In this document: positions 45,187 to 57,300 of the stretch, in pieces
Position numbering within the stretch: the stretch's first letter is position 1
Layout: every line of letters begins with the position of its first letter
Made by a program: the position numbers and the translations under genes
The notes under the pieces: model-generated
What the model saw: only the letters and a program-made list of their open reading frames with translations
What the model was told of the DNA's origin: nothing
Database searches by the model: none
Assembly (NCBI GenBank): GCA_958450365.1
Contig: CAUEEP010000904.1
Coordinates: 434,001 to 498,000 of the forward strand
Reading direction: 5' to 3'
Origin: Mesorhabditis belari
Taxonomy: Eukaryota; Nematoda; Chromadorea; Rhabditida; Rhabditidae
DNA: 64,000 nucleotides

Positions 45187-46847
45187 TAACAAAATGAAAA
45201 ATAGAAACAACGGAGTTAACACATATGAATGCAACAACATAAAGATTTTTAAATGATCGACTGGACTCTTACCCAAAAATCCATTTTGGACCGCAACTTT
45301 TCTTACACGCTGGCCATTAAGAACTTTCGACGATTGAGGTGAAGATTGAGGTAGAGTCATGTGCCGAGATGTAACCGCATCAAGACGTTTTCCGAAGTCT
45401 TCTTGAACATCTAGTAGCTTTTGAGCAACCTAGTGAGCAGAATATCGTGAAGTAAGAGCCTAAATGTTTAAACATTAACTAAACTTTAAAAGCACAAACT
45501 TTTAGTAAAGAATTGTAAGATTTCCGAGACGAGTTGTCAAGTTGTTCGCCACGACAAATTGTATCAAAGAGTTCCACGTTTGAATGGAGTATGTTTGAAG
45601 GTCGAATAAAGCGACTATTTTGAACAAATCCAACAAAAGGTTTTTCGAAGTACAAATATAAGCCTAATTTAAAAAATTAATTTATCAAAGATAAACAACA
45701 AACCTTGTAATACGTTAATAATGGAGGGAATTTGTTTGGAGGCTTCATCTCGTAGTGGACGAAAATATTGCAAGACATCAACAGGTTTTATGAATGTTAG
45801 TGCAAGGAATCCTTTCACGTAGACAAACGTATTTGGATCACAACAGATTTCTTGTAGTTTCTTCTCCTAAAAGAATAAATAAATATTAAAAAAACCAAAG
45901 TTTAATAACCTTAATTTTGAAAAAGATGGCCTTAAAGAAATGCAAAAAAACAGAAGTGGATGGTTGATGTATTGCCATAGACTGCCATAAAACCGTTGAA
46001 AATATTCAGCTCTATATCTAAAGATGTTTTATAAATTATCCGATAAAAAAAATTACCTGTTTTATTTTTGTTGGTAGTGGCGCGCCCAATTGTTTGACCA
46101 GACCAAAGACGTCACTATACGTTTGTGTCAACTTGCTTGACAGAAATGCATATGCACACGGAACGAAAAGATGTTCTATCTAAAAACAAAACTATAAAAC
46201 TTTAACATAACAAAAAAACCTCAACCCCGATCACTAGAATTTGAGAAAACCCAAAGGGAGCCGCATGAAACGTATCATCAATACTCCAAATTGAGTGCTA
46301 AAAGTATTTAACTTTTGTTATTAAAGTTGAAAGTTTAAAGAGTTTAATATACCTGAAGTAACATATCGATTCTCCAATCAGTAGCAAAGAATTTCATTGC
46401 GTTTGCATGTGGAGCTGGGTAGTTTGAGCAGTTATCATATTGTAAGAATAAAACTCCTAAATGTAAATATTTATGAGGCTGACATAACAACAGCTCACGA
46501 AACGTTCCAGTGACCGGAGCAGGCCAATCCCTGTCACCATCGATTTTGACTTGCCGGCGAGCCATTTGTTGAATTTGGCATTGAGAAAAGGTAATAGGTG
46601 TGGGCGAGCTCCGAGAACACGTCGTTTAATAATTTCCTTCGTCGGAGCTACAGCAATTCGATCGTTTTTGGCGCCACAGTGTATCTCACGTATCTAAAAA
46701 TATAAACAAGAAACAATAAGTTAAACAAAACAAATACGTACCTCTTGTTCTTCCTTCAATGGCAGGCAGGTCATAGCGTTGGTGACAGAAAAGATTCCAG
46801 TTGCTTCATCTTTATGCATCCTTCCCCGGCAGTTTGTTTTCGTACAA
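45187..46847 (-). pseudogene. MULE transposase gene with FLYWCH-like finger, decaying
   Basis: Exons on the minus strand: 46742-46847 (CTKTNCRGRMHKD..GIFSV), a FLYWCH-like zinc finger half; 46353-46694; 46220-46297 (HSIWSIDDTFHAAPFGFSQI); 46057-46179 (EHLFVPCAYAFLSSK..TYSDVF); 45910-46017; about 45695-45870 (LQEICCDPNTFVYVKGFLAL..YFRPLRDEA) and further to about 45187. D.TF..AP..F.Q, P.AYA.L..K....Y..VF and a downstream E/W region are the MULE transposase domain. Most splice sites are good, but frames clash at about 46565 (KFNK versus MARRQV), at the 46057/46017 join and by one T in the run near 45945. No flanking TIRs were identified. Multi-exon structure could mean a host gene that has since decayed. 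Confidence 0.65.
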
Positions 46848-47089
46848 CTGAAAGAAAACTTTAAAATATGCAACGAATATTCAACCAAAATAGTAAAAAG
46901 AAATTACCGATAAGATAAAATGGGCCATAAATCATGATTCTAATGATGAAATAACCGGTCCGTTTGTCAAAACACGCGCAAGGTGCCTAAAAATATTTTA
47001 AAAATAACAAAAGTTACAAGTTCTTATGAGAAGTATAAAAACAACCCATTTCGGCCAGGAAAATTTATATTTTTTGGCTACAAATGCTT

Positions 47090-47250
47090 GTAACTTTTGA
47101 TAGAGAGCCATTTTGAAAAAACGGAAAGCAGATTCGGAATCAGCGTGAAAATCTTCATTGAATGGTTTAGGTCTCGATTCACAAGTTCACCTCCACTTCC
47201 CTTGTGAGTCATGGACTGGGAAGTGGGAAGAGGAGGAGATCTCCCGTGAA
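47090..47250. repeat. Dispersed repeat shared with 3.2 kb
   Basis: 'taacttttgatagagagcc..' and 'cggaaagcagattcggaatcagc' parallel 3195-3280. Non-coding. Confidence 0.5.
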
Positions 47251-48199
47251 TTAGTGATGTGCGCCTTTATTAATCAGCGTTGCAGAGCCAAATTTTAGGT
47301 AGTAAAGCGATAGTTTAGGTCTGACTGTAGCCGCTGAGCTGATCCTTGTGGTGATTCCCGATATTATGGTCAATTTCAATCCGTTCGGCTTGGGGAGATA
47401 CCAACTCATTTGGTTTATTTGTGCCGGGAGTAAAGGTGGGCTCGGAAGGTATTTCGTAGATAATTTCTGATTTCCCTGTTGTTGCAATTCTCTTTTATGC
47501 TTCAGTAACATATTATAATACAAGTATTACTATAAAAAAAGTTGCTTTTATGCTGATTGCTTCATTTCATAGTTCAAAGGTTTACTATATGAATACTCGC
47601 TGTTTTGAGGTGTTGTCAACATGCTACTCGTTTCTTTGCGACACGATGAAATCAAAAGAATGCTCCGAGGAATTCCGAAAATTGCCGTAAACGTTTCGAA
47701 AAGCGTTTTCTAATTAATACTGTCAATATATGCACGTTTGCAGAATCAGTTCAGTCACATTATAAAACAATTATTACTATAAAAAACATTCCAACTTTTT
47801 ATTGACAATATTCGATTTCTTTTTCTTATTTTCAAATTTCAATGTATGGTAAAGTTCAATGTATGCATGTATACTAAAGTGAACAAAAACTATAGGAAAG
47901 TCATAACTACAAAATTTAACGAAAAGAACACAACATTTGAGCAAAAGTAAGAAGAAAGGATAGAACTATACTCCCTAGGGACAAGTCTGAGTGAATTCGA
48001 TAACTTTTTTTGAACTTTAATTGCAAAAATTCAGCCATGAGCAACTTTGGAATTTTAATTCTTCGGGAAAAAGTGCTTGAATAGTTTAGTTTTAGCTTAT
48101 TAAATCTCAACTACATGGGATTACTATTGTCATCAATCGATGAGACGTTTTATAACAGTATTTAAAAAAAACTTTATACAGTCAATCTCTAAAAACCCG
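47251..48199. other. Intergenic DNA, no gene recognised
   Basis: No supported exon; AT-rich with a few short ORFs. Confidence 0.4.
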
Positions 48200-48597
48200 G
48201 ATGAATCGAATTCAAATAATAGGCGAGCTTTTCGACTCGATTCAGTTCATCGCCCATCGCTCCAAATCCACCTGATCTCAACCCAATGGATTTTTCTGTG
48301 TGGTCAGTTTTTAAGACCAGTGCTTGTGCTACCCCACACAAAAGTCTTGGATCATTGAAGTCAGCTCTTCGCAAGGCTTGGGACAATTTGGATGACGACT
48401 ACCTGCGGGTCACCTGTGATGCGTTCATGAAGCGACTAAGTTATGTATGAATCAGGGTGGAATCTTTGAAGTTTGATTGTTAATTTTTGGTGATTGTTGG
48501 TTAAATAAAGTTCTATATGATTTTTAAATCTTTTGCTTTAAACTTGTTAAAGAAATCTACATTTTTAAGTGCACGGGTAATTTTGCGCCACCCTGTA
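48200..48597 (+). mobile_element. 3' fragment of a maT transposon
   Basis: Reads the transposase C-terminus from the third catalytic Asp: PDLNPMDFSVWSVFKTSACA, KSLGSLKSALRKAWDNLDDD, FMKRLSYV and stop at about 48450, then the right end taattttgcgccaccctgta at 48597. The 5' part is missing. Confidence 0.8.
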
Positions 48598-48941
48598 TGG
48601 AATTCAGTTGAATTAAACTAACTAAAAACGGATAGCCTTTTTTAGCCGAGATTTAACACTTCGGCTTTGGTTTTGGCACAAATAAAAAACTATATATCTG
48701 CTAGTGCACAAATGTCTCAAATGAAAACAAATGAAAACTCCGGAGTTTTAGAGAAAAACGGTCAAAACCCAAAGCAGAACCGAGCGGGCATTTTAATCTG
48801 ATAAGAAGAGTCGTTTCACGAGTGAGTAAATAAGTTGAAATCGATTTTCTGTTTTGCAAAACCTCTACGAAATTACTTTTGCAATGTTAAAGTATTAGCT
48901 ACTATTGTTCTTAAAGTCTTTCAACTTTGTGACAAATTTAC

Positions 48942-51900
48942 ATGATTGACTGCACAAAACGATTGCTCGGCAGCGGTGGTTATGGAGATGTTTATGAACT
49001 TATCGGTCATAATCCGTGAGTTTAACAAGAGTTCTAAACGCGTTACTTTTGACTTAAAGGTTTTTACTAGCTTAAACTCAAAGGTTTTTAGTAACTTATT
49101 GCTATATGTTTATTAGATGAAAAGTTTTTTGATTACGCCATAATTTTCATAAGCTTCTGGACCTGGCTCTAGCTTAGCCTGGCTGGCTCTAGCTTAGCCT
49201 GGCTGGCTCTAGCATAGCCTGGCTGGCTCTAGCATAGCCTGGCTGGCTCTAGCATAGCCTGGCTGGCTCTAGCATAGCCTGGCTGGCTCTAGCATAGCCT
49301 GGCTGGCTCTAGCATAGCCTGGCTGGCTCTAGCATAGCCTGGCTGGCTCTAGCATGGCCTGGCTGGCTCTAGCATGGCCTGGCTGGCTCTAGCATGGCCT
49401 GGCTGGCTCTAGCATGGCCTGGCTGGCTCTAGCATAGCCCAGGCCTGGAACAGGAAATTCCCAAGCTAGGCCAGAGCCAGACCTGGAAGAGAAAATTGCC
49501 AAGCTCTAACAAGCATTGTTTTAGCGTCCGTTTTATTGTAAACCAAGCCAATTTTTAGGCCAAAATAATCTTATTCTTGAGCTACTTTTATTTGGCTCCG
49601 CTTTTAAGTTACAATTTAACTTCAGATACTTGAAACATCGCTTTTGATAATTGACATTTAACCTTTAAATTGTTTCTAGGGAAAGTGGATAGGTTTTAGT
49701 TTAAATGCAAGCTTTTTTCATGTGTAAGTTATTTAGAACATCTAGTGGTTTTTATTTGTTTGATGAGATAAAGTTTGTTTCGCCGAATAAACAAGTATCA
49801 ACATTTGTTTTCCCTGTCTGCTTTTCTGACGATATCATTTTCAGACCAGCTGTGATCAAATGTCTGCGCCGTCCAAACAAAAATGGGCTTTTGATTTATT
49901 ATCGCGAGTGCAATATTTTAAAGAAACTCCTACATCCAAATATTATTTTCTTGATTCGGATCGAAGAGAACGAAAGCAGGAACGAGTTTGGAATAGTAAT
50001 GGAGTACTGTCGACGGGGACCCCTCGAGAAAAGTGGGTATGTATAAGGCAAAGAAACAACTAAAGAAGAAAAGAAAGGAGTGAATGTTCGAGTAGGAGGT
50101 GCAGATATCGTCCGTATCACATCATCTGGACCACCCCTAACTAAGTAGTTTCCTAATCCTCTTGAATCTTGATGAAAAGCTTTGTTCTTTTTATGATTTT
50201 GCATGTCAAACAATGTAGAAAAACTAACGATTTGTTCTTGATTGCCGACGCAACAATTTTAACTCAAAAAGACAGGTAAATGACCGTATCACATCACCTG
50301 GACCATTAGATTTTTCTGTCTTTGTCGCTTTTTTTACTTAGTTTTCTTCTCTAGCACTGTAATATTAAAATTTTTTAGGTAAATGGTACCTAGTAGGTCG
50401 CTAACTGCATAGTCAAGGATTGTCCAATCGAGCTTTTTTTTACTTATAGGTTGCTTGACTTGCAGAATCAGAAAAAAATAAAACTTTTTATCAAGATTAG
50501 AGGGGATTAAGAAACTACGTAGTTAGGAGGAACTTTTCCAGTTGTCCGTTCAGTTCCAGTTCAAGTTGTCCGGATAGCTTTGAGACACCTGTAGGCTCAA
50601 ACCTGTAGGTCCAACTCTATGCGTATGCGTGCACCTCCTGTGATAAGTGGGGCGCTCTCCTTTCCCCTCTCCGCTAATTACACCACCACCCCCCGCCCTT
50701 TTATAAGTAAGAACTCTTTTTTATCAAAAAGCTATTCTTTAGTTATAAACGATTCAAGTATTGTCTATTCGATGAAAACAGTCATTGTATGGGCTGTTCA
50801 ACTATTTGACGCTCTCAGAGTCATGTTTTTCGAGTACAACGTCGTTCATCGAGACATCAAACCAGACAAGTCACTTTTTCAAGTCTCCAAAAAGCAGAAC
50901 TCCCAATTTTAGCATCTTTGTCACCGAATACTATATGCTTAAGATTGGCGATTTCGGCTTGATCAAGCTAGCCATCAATACGGTGAATTCGGCGACTTTT
51001 GCCGGAACTCTCCGCTACATGAGTCCACGACACGTTGAGGAGGGGATAGCCGGGGAAACGGAAAGGCCTCCAGATCTACAGCAAGTCAGTTTACCATGCA
51101 AGTAATTCTCATATAAACATTGTTTTTTTCTGGATTGCCTAAGCGTATTGTTAGGAAGCAAAATATAACGCGTGGCTCAAAGGAAAATACCTATCGCCCT
51201 ATTGGATGAAATCAATTGTAAAACGGCAAAAATTTAGGCTTCACACAGAAACGATGTGTATAGCCTTGGTCTCGTGTTGTGGGAAATCATCGAAAGAAAG
51301 TTAGTTGCTAATATGCGATTTCTAAAAGTCGAGTTTCAGGATCGTCTTTTCCGAATATGGACACAGAGATTTCGACCGAGAGACCTTCCTTTATGATATT
51401 TATCGGAAAAAGTTGCAAAAGTTGGAGCCGCCAACCTGTCAATCATCCATTCAAACAATTGTCGAAAGGTCGGCATACTGTTTACTATTAACTTTACTTG
51501 TTATTAATTCGAAAAATTCGTTTGTATCTGTGTGTAGTTCGGTTTTACAGATGCACAAACTTCAATCGAAAACAAAGGCCAAAAGCAGATGAGGTCCTGC
51601 GTGTGTTAAAAGACATTAAAAAGGTAGGGTTCGATATGGGAATCCTATGATAGCAAATTGATAGGTACTTTTGTGTTATCTGGGGGGAAATCTCAGAAAA
51701 AGATTCACTGCGGTGGAATCTGCATTTTCCACTGGGTTTTATAATACTTAGGCGCATAAATGTTACTAGGCTTTGGCTCTGCACCTCTGATGCGCTCCGC
51801 CCATGTGACCTGACTGCAGCACCCCGGGAGCAACGGTCGCTAAAGCCTCTAGGTAGAGGGTTATCTTTGTAGGTGGCACCATTCGATGTTGCCCGTTAGG

Positions 51901-53866
51901 GCAACATAGAAAAGCTCCACACGCCCACAAATCCCTCTACCTTTAGGCTTCTAGCAGGCGGCGCAAATGCGACTCTGAAATATGCGGGCTGTAACAGGAA
52001 TTTCAGAGGCGCCTTTTCTGTAACCATAAAGCATCTATTTTACCATTGACACCCCCTCCCCAAATAACACAAAAGCACTAATTTGTATGGCAATTTAGGC
52101 AGGCTCAGGGGGGATGCGGCGCATTTAACAGGCGGTGCATACTAGAGTTGAGATCTCCTAGTGTATGTGCACCCCTAATACCCCCTGCACCTGCCTAAAC
52201 CGGTGCCTCCCCCCCCAATCTTGGTACAAAAATCTTCCCCCTCCGCCCGTTAATATTCTTCTAGTCTTCTCTCCAATAACAGGAAAACACCAGGAAATTT
52301 TTCAGAGAACTCCTGAAAACTTGGAATTCATGCCGAAAGAAAACGAGGACGAGAACGATTTCGAAGTTTTGCCACCAATTGGTTTTGAGGCTCCGGACTG
52401 GACAGTCGAACTCGTCGAGCCGGATGATCCAGAAAAAGTTATTACCCAAACGACAAGAAAGCTCACAGATTAGGACCAATGTCGAGGAACAAGTGTTGAT
52501 CGAGCCTGTCAGAGCGGCCCAATCAGAGCATGAACAAGAGATGCCGAGCACAGCCAAGAGAAGAGGACAGAAAACGTTTGCAATTCTCGTAATCAGCTCT
52601 GTTGTTATTATCTTTCTTCTGTTACTATTAGCCGTCTTGAGTTATCTTCATTTCACGGATTTTTTTCATGAAAGACAAATGGTCGCTCAAGAAGTCTATA
52701 ATACAACACTTGGCAATGAGACACTTGAGGAAACTTTTGTTGTAAAGCATGAAAAGAAGTCAATGGATTGGGAAATAGTGCTGCCACACGTCAAAGAACC
52801 CGTTAAAGAAGTAAATAGCGAAGAAGTTAATAGAAGAGAACAACTTTCAAAAGAACTCTTGAGTCTGATCCCGAAAGACGTTGGTGACATCATCATTCGT
52901 TTGTCGACCACTGAACTATTGACTCTATCTTTTGAAATCCGACTTCAAGACGTTGATAGAATTTTCACGATTACAGAAAAGAATGCTAGCATTTCAGAGT
53001 GGCAAATTGGGGAAAAAAGTGCTCGAGTTTTAAAACACAAAATCGATAAAGAGACAGCTTGGAGCATGTTAAACAACATTGAAACGTGCAAGTCTCTTTC
53101 ACTTGAGATGATCTATCACCAGTTCATGTCTCAATCTGCATCGACGCTGAAATTTCTTCAAACAACTTTTCAACGTCAAGATTTTCTACCGCTTTTGACA
53201 AGAGTAAAACGGTTGAAAATTCAAACGAATCTACTCGATTTCCTCAAGTTATTGTTGGAAAATTTCTCGAAAATAGTCGAGAGCAAGGCGACATTCCAGC
53301 TCGAATGGCTGCCATCGGAAGCCGCTCAGTATAAAGAAACGATGTTTACCCTACTCAAAAAACAGCAGTTTCGTGATTGTCAAATTATCGAATGGGACTC
53401 GAAGAATGATTTTAGTCATGAGGTTTTGCTTGGTTCTAATGCAATGATGACAATTAGAAACTCTGGAAGTCTCGAAGAAAGTCTCGTTCTTGTCGACAAA
53501 CTCTTAGAGCTCGGGCCATCTGTTGGCAAGTTAGGCTCGCTGTCAATGATTCGCTGGGTGCACAGAGAGCACACCGAAAACATCAAAAATGCAATGTTCA
53601 CTAACTTTCAAGCGATTCACAATCGACTGAAGGCCTCGACCGGCGTCTCGCGAATTGTCGGCAATCAAGAAGAGATGGCGCTTGTTTTCGAATTGAGCCG
53701 GCTCCGTATCAAATATGCAAACGAATTTGGGTCGGAGGAGTTTGATAATGTGGAATTCGTTCGCAAAACGATGTCTCGTAACACGGAACTGGTGGTCATG
53801 CTGACCATTCAGCAGGAACATAATCACTTTCGAATACAAATTATTGGCAACTATCGTGATATTTGA
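48942..53866 (+). CDS. Protein kinase - transmembrane - large C-terminal ectodomain protein
   Basis: Model: join(48942..49015,49845..50032,50743..50869,50913..51084,51238..51299,51340..51468,51551..51623,52306..52437,52469..53866) = 784 codons, phases consistent. Kinase domain, residues 7-270: glycine loop GSGGYGDVY (10-18), VIK Lys30, helix-C Glu46, HRD at 123-125 with KPDN, DFG at 143-145, GTLRYMSPR (the APE Glu is Arg), DVYSLGLVLWE, and a closing RKQRPKADEVL. Then an acidic linker, KRRGQK, one transmembrane helix (356-381) and NTT/NET sequons right after it, so the kinase should be cytosolic and the C-terminal 400 residues outside or lumenal. There is no N-terminal signal peptide. The C-terminal domain is unrecognised. 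The last intron (52438-52468) is only 31 nt; without it the frame stops. The intron 49016-49844 has a minisatellite, 51624-52305 a TIR element. Closest in feel to eIF2alpha/NEK-like kinases, uncertain. Confidence 0.8.
49160..49445. repeat. 20-bp minisatellite (GCTCTAG type) in kinase intron
   Basis: About 14 units of ctggctggctctagcatagc, with a run of four 'atggc' variants near the right end. Followed by an inverted-looking degenerate copy (aagctaggccagagccag). In the first intron of the kinase gene. Confidence 0.95.
50640..50700. other. GC-richer patch in kinase intron
   Basis: A C-rich stretch (cccctctccg, caccacccccc) in intron 2; 50076-50320 also contains a duplicated 'cgtatcacatcacctggacca' (two copies, one slightly changed). 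No coding role seen. Confidence 0.35.
51666..52077. mobile_element. TIR element related to 15570-16286
   Basis: Inverted ends acttttgtgttatctgg / aaataacacaaaag. Shares inner motifs ctttggctctgcacct, cggtcgctaaagcct and caccattcgatgttg. Lies in intron 7 of the kinase gene. Confidence 0.7.
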
Positions 53867-53980
53867 CACTTATACTTACTAGAGAAAGGCAAAGATGGAA
53901 GGGGTGATCGTGGAGATTGGACTATCCCTAGAACCGAACCCGAAGAATCTGAATCTGAAGTCCGCTCTAGCAAAATGGCT
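53867..53980. other. Junction between kinase 3' end and right arm
   Basis: Only about 110 bp separate the kinase stop codon from the inner edge of the right arm at about 53981 (aatcattagat). No clear AATAAA is seen, so the kinase 3'UTR probably runs into the arm. Confidence 0.5.
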
Positions 53981-54351
53981 TTCAATCATTAGATATTTGG
54001 CATCATTTCTTTCTTTCTCACTTTCCCTAGTTAGAGTGGAATGCCGATCTTGTGTTGTGTAACTAAGTAAATTTAACAGCTATTTTCTCTTTACTGCTTG
54101 CGACAATCACTCTCTAAGAGCAACAATGAGCAGCAACAATCAGCAGCAGCAATCACTCTCAACAATCGCTCTCTTCCCTTTCGTTGCTTTGCGCTTTTCT
54201 TTGTTTTTAAATACTCTTTACTTTATATAGCCCATAAAACGTTCATTGTTCATTGAATTTTGCATTGAATTTTGTACAAGAATAAAAATATATTGCTCGT
54301 TTCAAAAAATTGCTTTTCGAAATCCCAGATCTTGTTCCTTTTCTATAGTTC

Positions 54352-57300
54352 TCAATGATGCACAAAATTGGCATCAACGCGAACAAAACCATTTTCGATC
54401 GTATGCTGTGGGTTTCCTAAAATGAGTCGATATGCATTTTCACAAAACATAATTTGGTCCATTATTTACAAAATGAAAGTTGGCCTATATTAATGTTATA
54501 TTTGGTGAATAAATGATTTGTGAATAAATAAAAGGAGAATAAATAAAAGGTCACTAATAAAAGGCTTTCTAAAAGTCACAGCTTACCAGCTATTGCCATG
54601 GCAGCTTCTCGAAATACCGGAACGGGGATAGGCTTCTGTAGAAATACATTTAACAGAAGTTGCTCAAAACTAGCGATCAAATAGCTGCCGAGGAAACTGA
54701 ATTTTGCATTGAATAGGGGAAACATTTGAGTTCTTTATTTACCTCAAGCGTCCAATTTCGGAGAAGGTTTCCTTTAGCTGCACTTTTGTGTTTTTCACTC
54801 GAACTTTCAGCATTGTATCCTCGGTTCGAACAAACACATGCGATGTGGAGTTGATTTCTATAGAGAGCTTTTAACATAACAAAGGTTTCCCTTTTTTTCG
54901 TTCCTAGGCACAAATCAAAAAAAAAAACAAGTTTTATATACCGTAGGGCTTCAACTACAGTATTTACGGTATGGCTTATCCTAAGCCTAAGCCATGGTAA
55001 CAATTTCCCACAACGCTAATCGATTTGGATTGTCCGCTTTTGGATGGAGGAAGAGGTCAAGACTTAGCGAGAGATCCAAAGAAGCTGTCTTGCTTAATGA
55101 TAACTGAAAAAAAAGAAATGAAAGAGCACTGTGCAGTTGTGCAATAAAAGAACAGTTGTGCACACCTTTGGAGTCTGATTTGCATAACAGACGGCGTCAA
55201 CGTGTTGGTTTGGATATTTGATCGCGAGTTCCGGGAATAAGGTGCCCATACAAAGCTCGGTCAAAGCTTCTCCACTACAACTAAAACTACTCACTCTTGT
55301 TTTGGTATAATTAAATCGATTTGTTTCACATCAACTCATACTAGAAACACAAACCCTGTCTTCAATGATTTTTCGATATCACGTGAATGCTTGGTGAAGG
55401 TGACTTGTATGAGGTCGGCTTTGTGGGCGGAATCGAGCACACAAGAGGCCAGCTGCTCGGAGATCAGCACCGTTGTCATGAAATCTCCTGGATTTGGCCC
55501 TGAAATCGAGAAGGATACAGCCTGAAGTACCAAATCTATCTAAAGTGCTGTTGAAACAAAATGTGTGCTTCGGTCTAATAACAATTTGTAGACCTAGATA
55601 ACTCTGATTAGATCCAAAGCTTTCCAGCATTCCATTTGATGATAGTCAGAATTCAAGAACTCTGACCTGCATCCATGGGTGTCGCATGGATGGAACAATG
55701 GAATTTGCCCATTGTCACACTTCCCGCCAGCCATGTCTCGGTGTATTGTCTAGAATCTCTTTATTGTTTACAATAAAGAAATATTTACAATAGAGAAGGT
55801 TACTACTCTTTGTATTACAGTACTACAATGACAAAAACGACTCACGCATTGTGCACCATATGCAAAAAGCGATAATCCAACGAGAGATCATCTTTCAAAT
55901 CAAAGTGTAGTGGCGTCGAGAGAATTTTCGTGTTCGCATCAACGATAGCGTCTTGCAAGTATTGACAGGCCTGTAGACGTGTCAGCGAGTTTGATCGAGT
56001 CAAACCCACGGTTACAATGAATGGTCAAGGGTAGTGAAACATCAATCTTGTGTCAATTCCGTCAAGGGTCAATCTTGTGTGTTCAATTCCGCTCATCAAG
56101 GGTAATAGGGGATGGTGGGGGCTGGGTAGGGGGTGATGAGGTAGTGGTGGGATGTTGGATAGGGGGTGGTGAGGGTGAAAATATAGACTACATGATTTCT
56201 AGAGATCTATCACTCGTCGAAAGTCTAACTTATCAACCATCAATTTTGTCATAAATTTTCAAACTCTTGAAACTAGAATAGAAGCCAGCTCCTTTTCATC
56301 ACTCACTTTTTTGTTGATTTCCCGTCTTGCCTTGTCGTTTAGATATCCGGTGAAAAGGTTGATAATCCATGCGGCTCGGCCGTGAAAACTGAAATCCTCC
56401 TTGAATCGTCTGAATATATTATGCATATGACAAACTCAAGTTCCACATCTCCGACACCGGCGTTGCAGTTCTCAAAGAATATTTGTGGGCGCCCTTCATG
56501 AAGACCAATTCGAACGAGGCCATTCGCGTGCACATTGCGTAAACGGGCATCAAGCCGGCCGTGTGTGGAGAACTGTAAAGTAGGGGAATTTTCAAAATCT
56601 CGATTTCTCAATGGTTGGGAGACCAACGCAGGCAGACTGGGTGGGGTACTTGTAACAAGGAGTGTACAGGGTGGTCCAAAATTCGGGTCCAACGGTCCAA
56701 AGCAACTCGGGTCGGCTTCAATGAAGCTGCAATCGATTTATATTCCTAAAGCTTCCCTAAAGCTTCGATATTTTTTTCTCCTTATTTGATTGTATTTTAT
56801 ATTATTACTCGAAAGCTTTGCTAATTTTAGGAATGGTCAAAAAATTTGTTCATCTTGATTCGATCGTCGTCTTGCATAAAAGTGGGATATCAGCGACCGA
56901 CATCGCCAAGCGACTGAAGATCAACAAGATCGTTGTTTATCGAACGAGTAAAATATTTAGAGTCTTGGGAATAAATCAGGATCGGATTAGAAGAGGTCGG
57001 AAGCGCACTAAGAACTACTGAGATGCGAGGACACGATCCGCAAAAACGCACGATACTGCGTACACGATCCGCAAAAACGGTGGTCGTTCCGCGCGCAAAA
57101 TGCGAAAGGGATTTGCTTCTTCTCTTCTCTTCGAAGAATCGTTGTTGACGACCTACAAGCAAAACGAAGTCCAATTATTGTTTAAAGTTAAACGATTAGC
57201 ACTCTCAAAGGCCCTGCTGAGACGGATCGGAAACAATCTGCATCTGATTTGATGAAACGATATTTACTGTTGAAGAGTATAATCGCATCTATTCGAAGAT

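Noticed and set aside
47251..47523. 90-codon minus-strand ORF
   Set aside because: No domain, low-quality composition, no splice partners.
52165..52473. 102-codon ORF as a separate gene
   Set aside because: Its second half is exon 8 of the kinase gene (from 52306); the first half is intron and transposon DNA.
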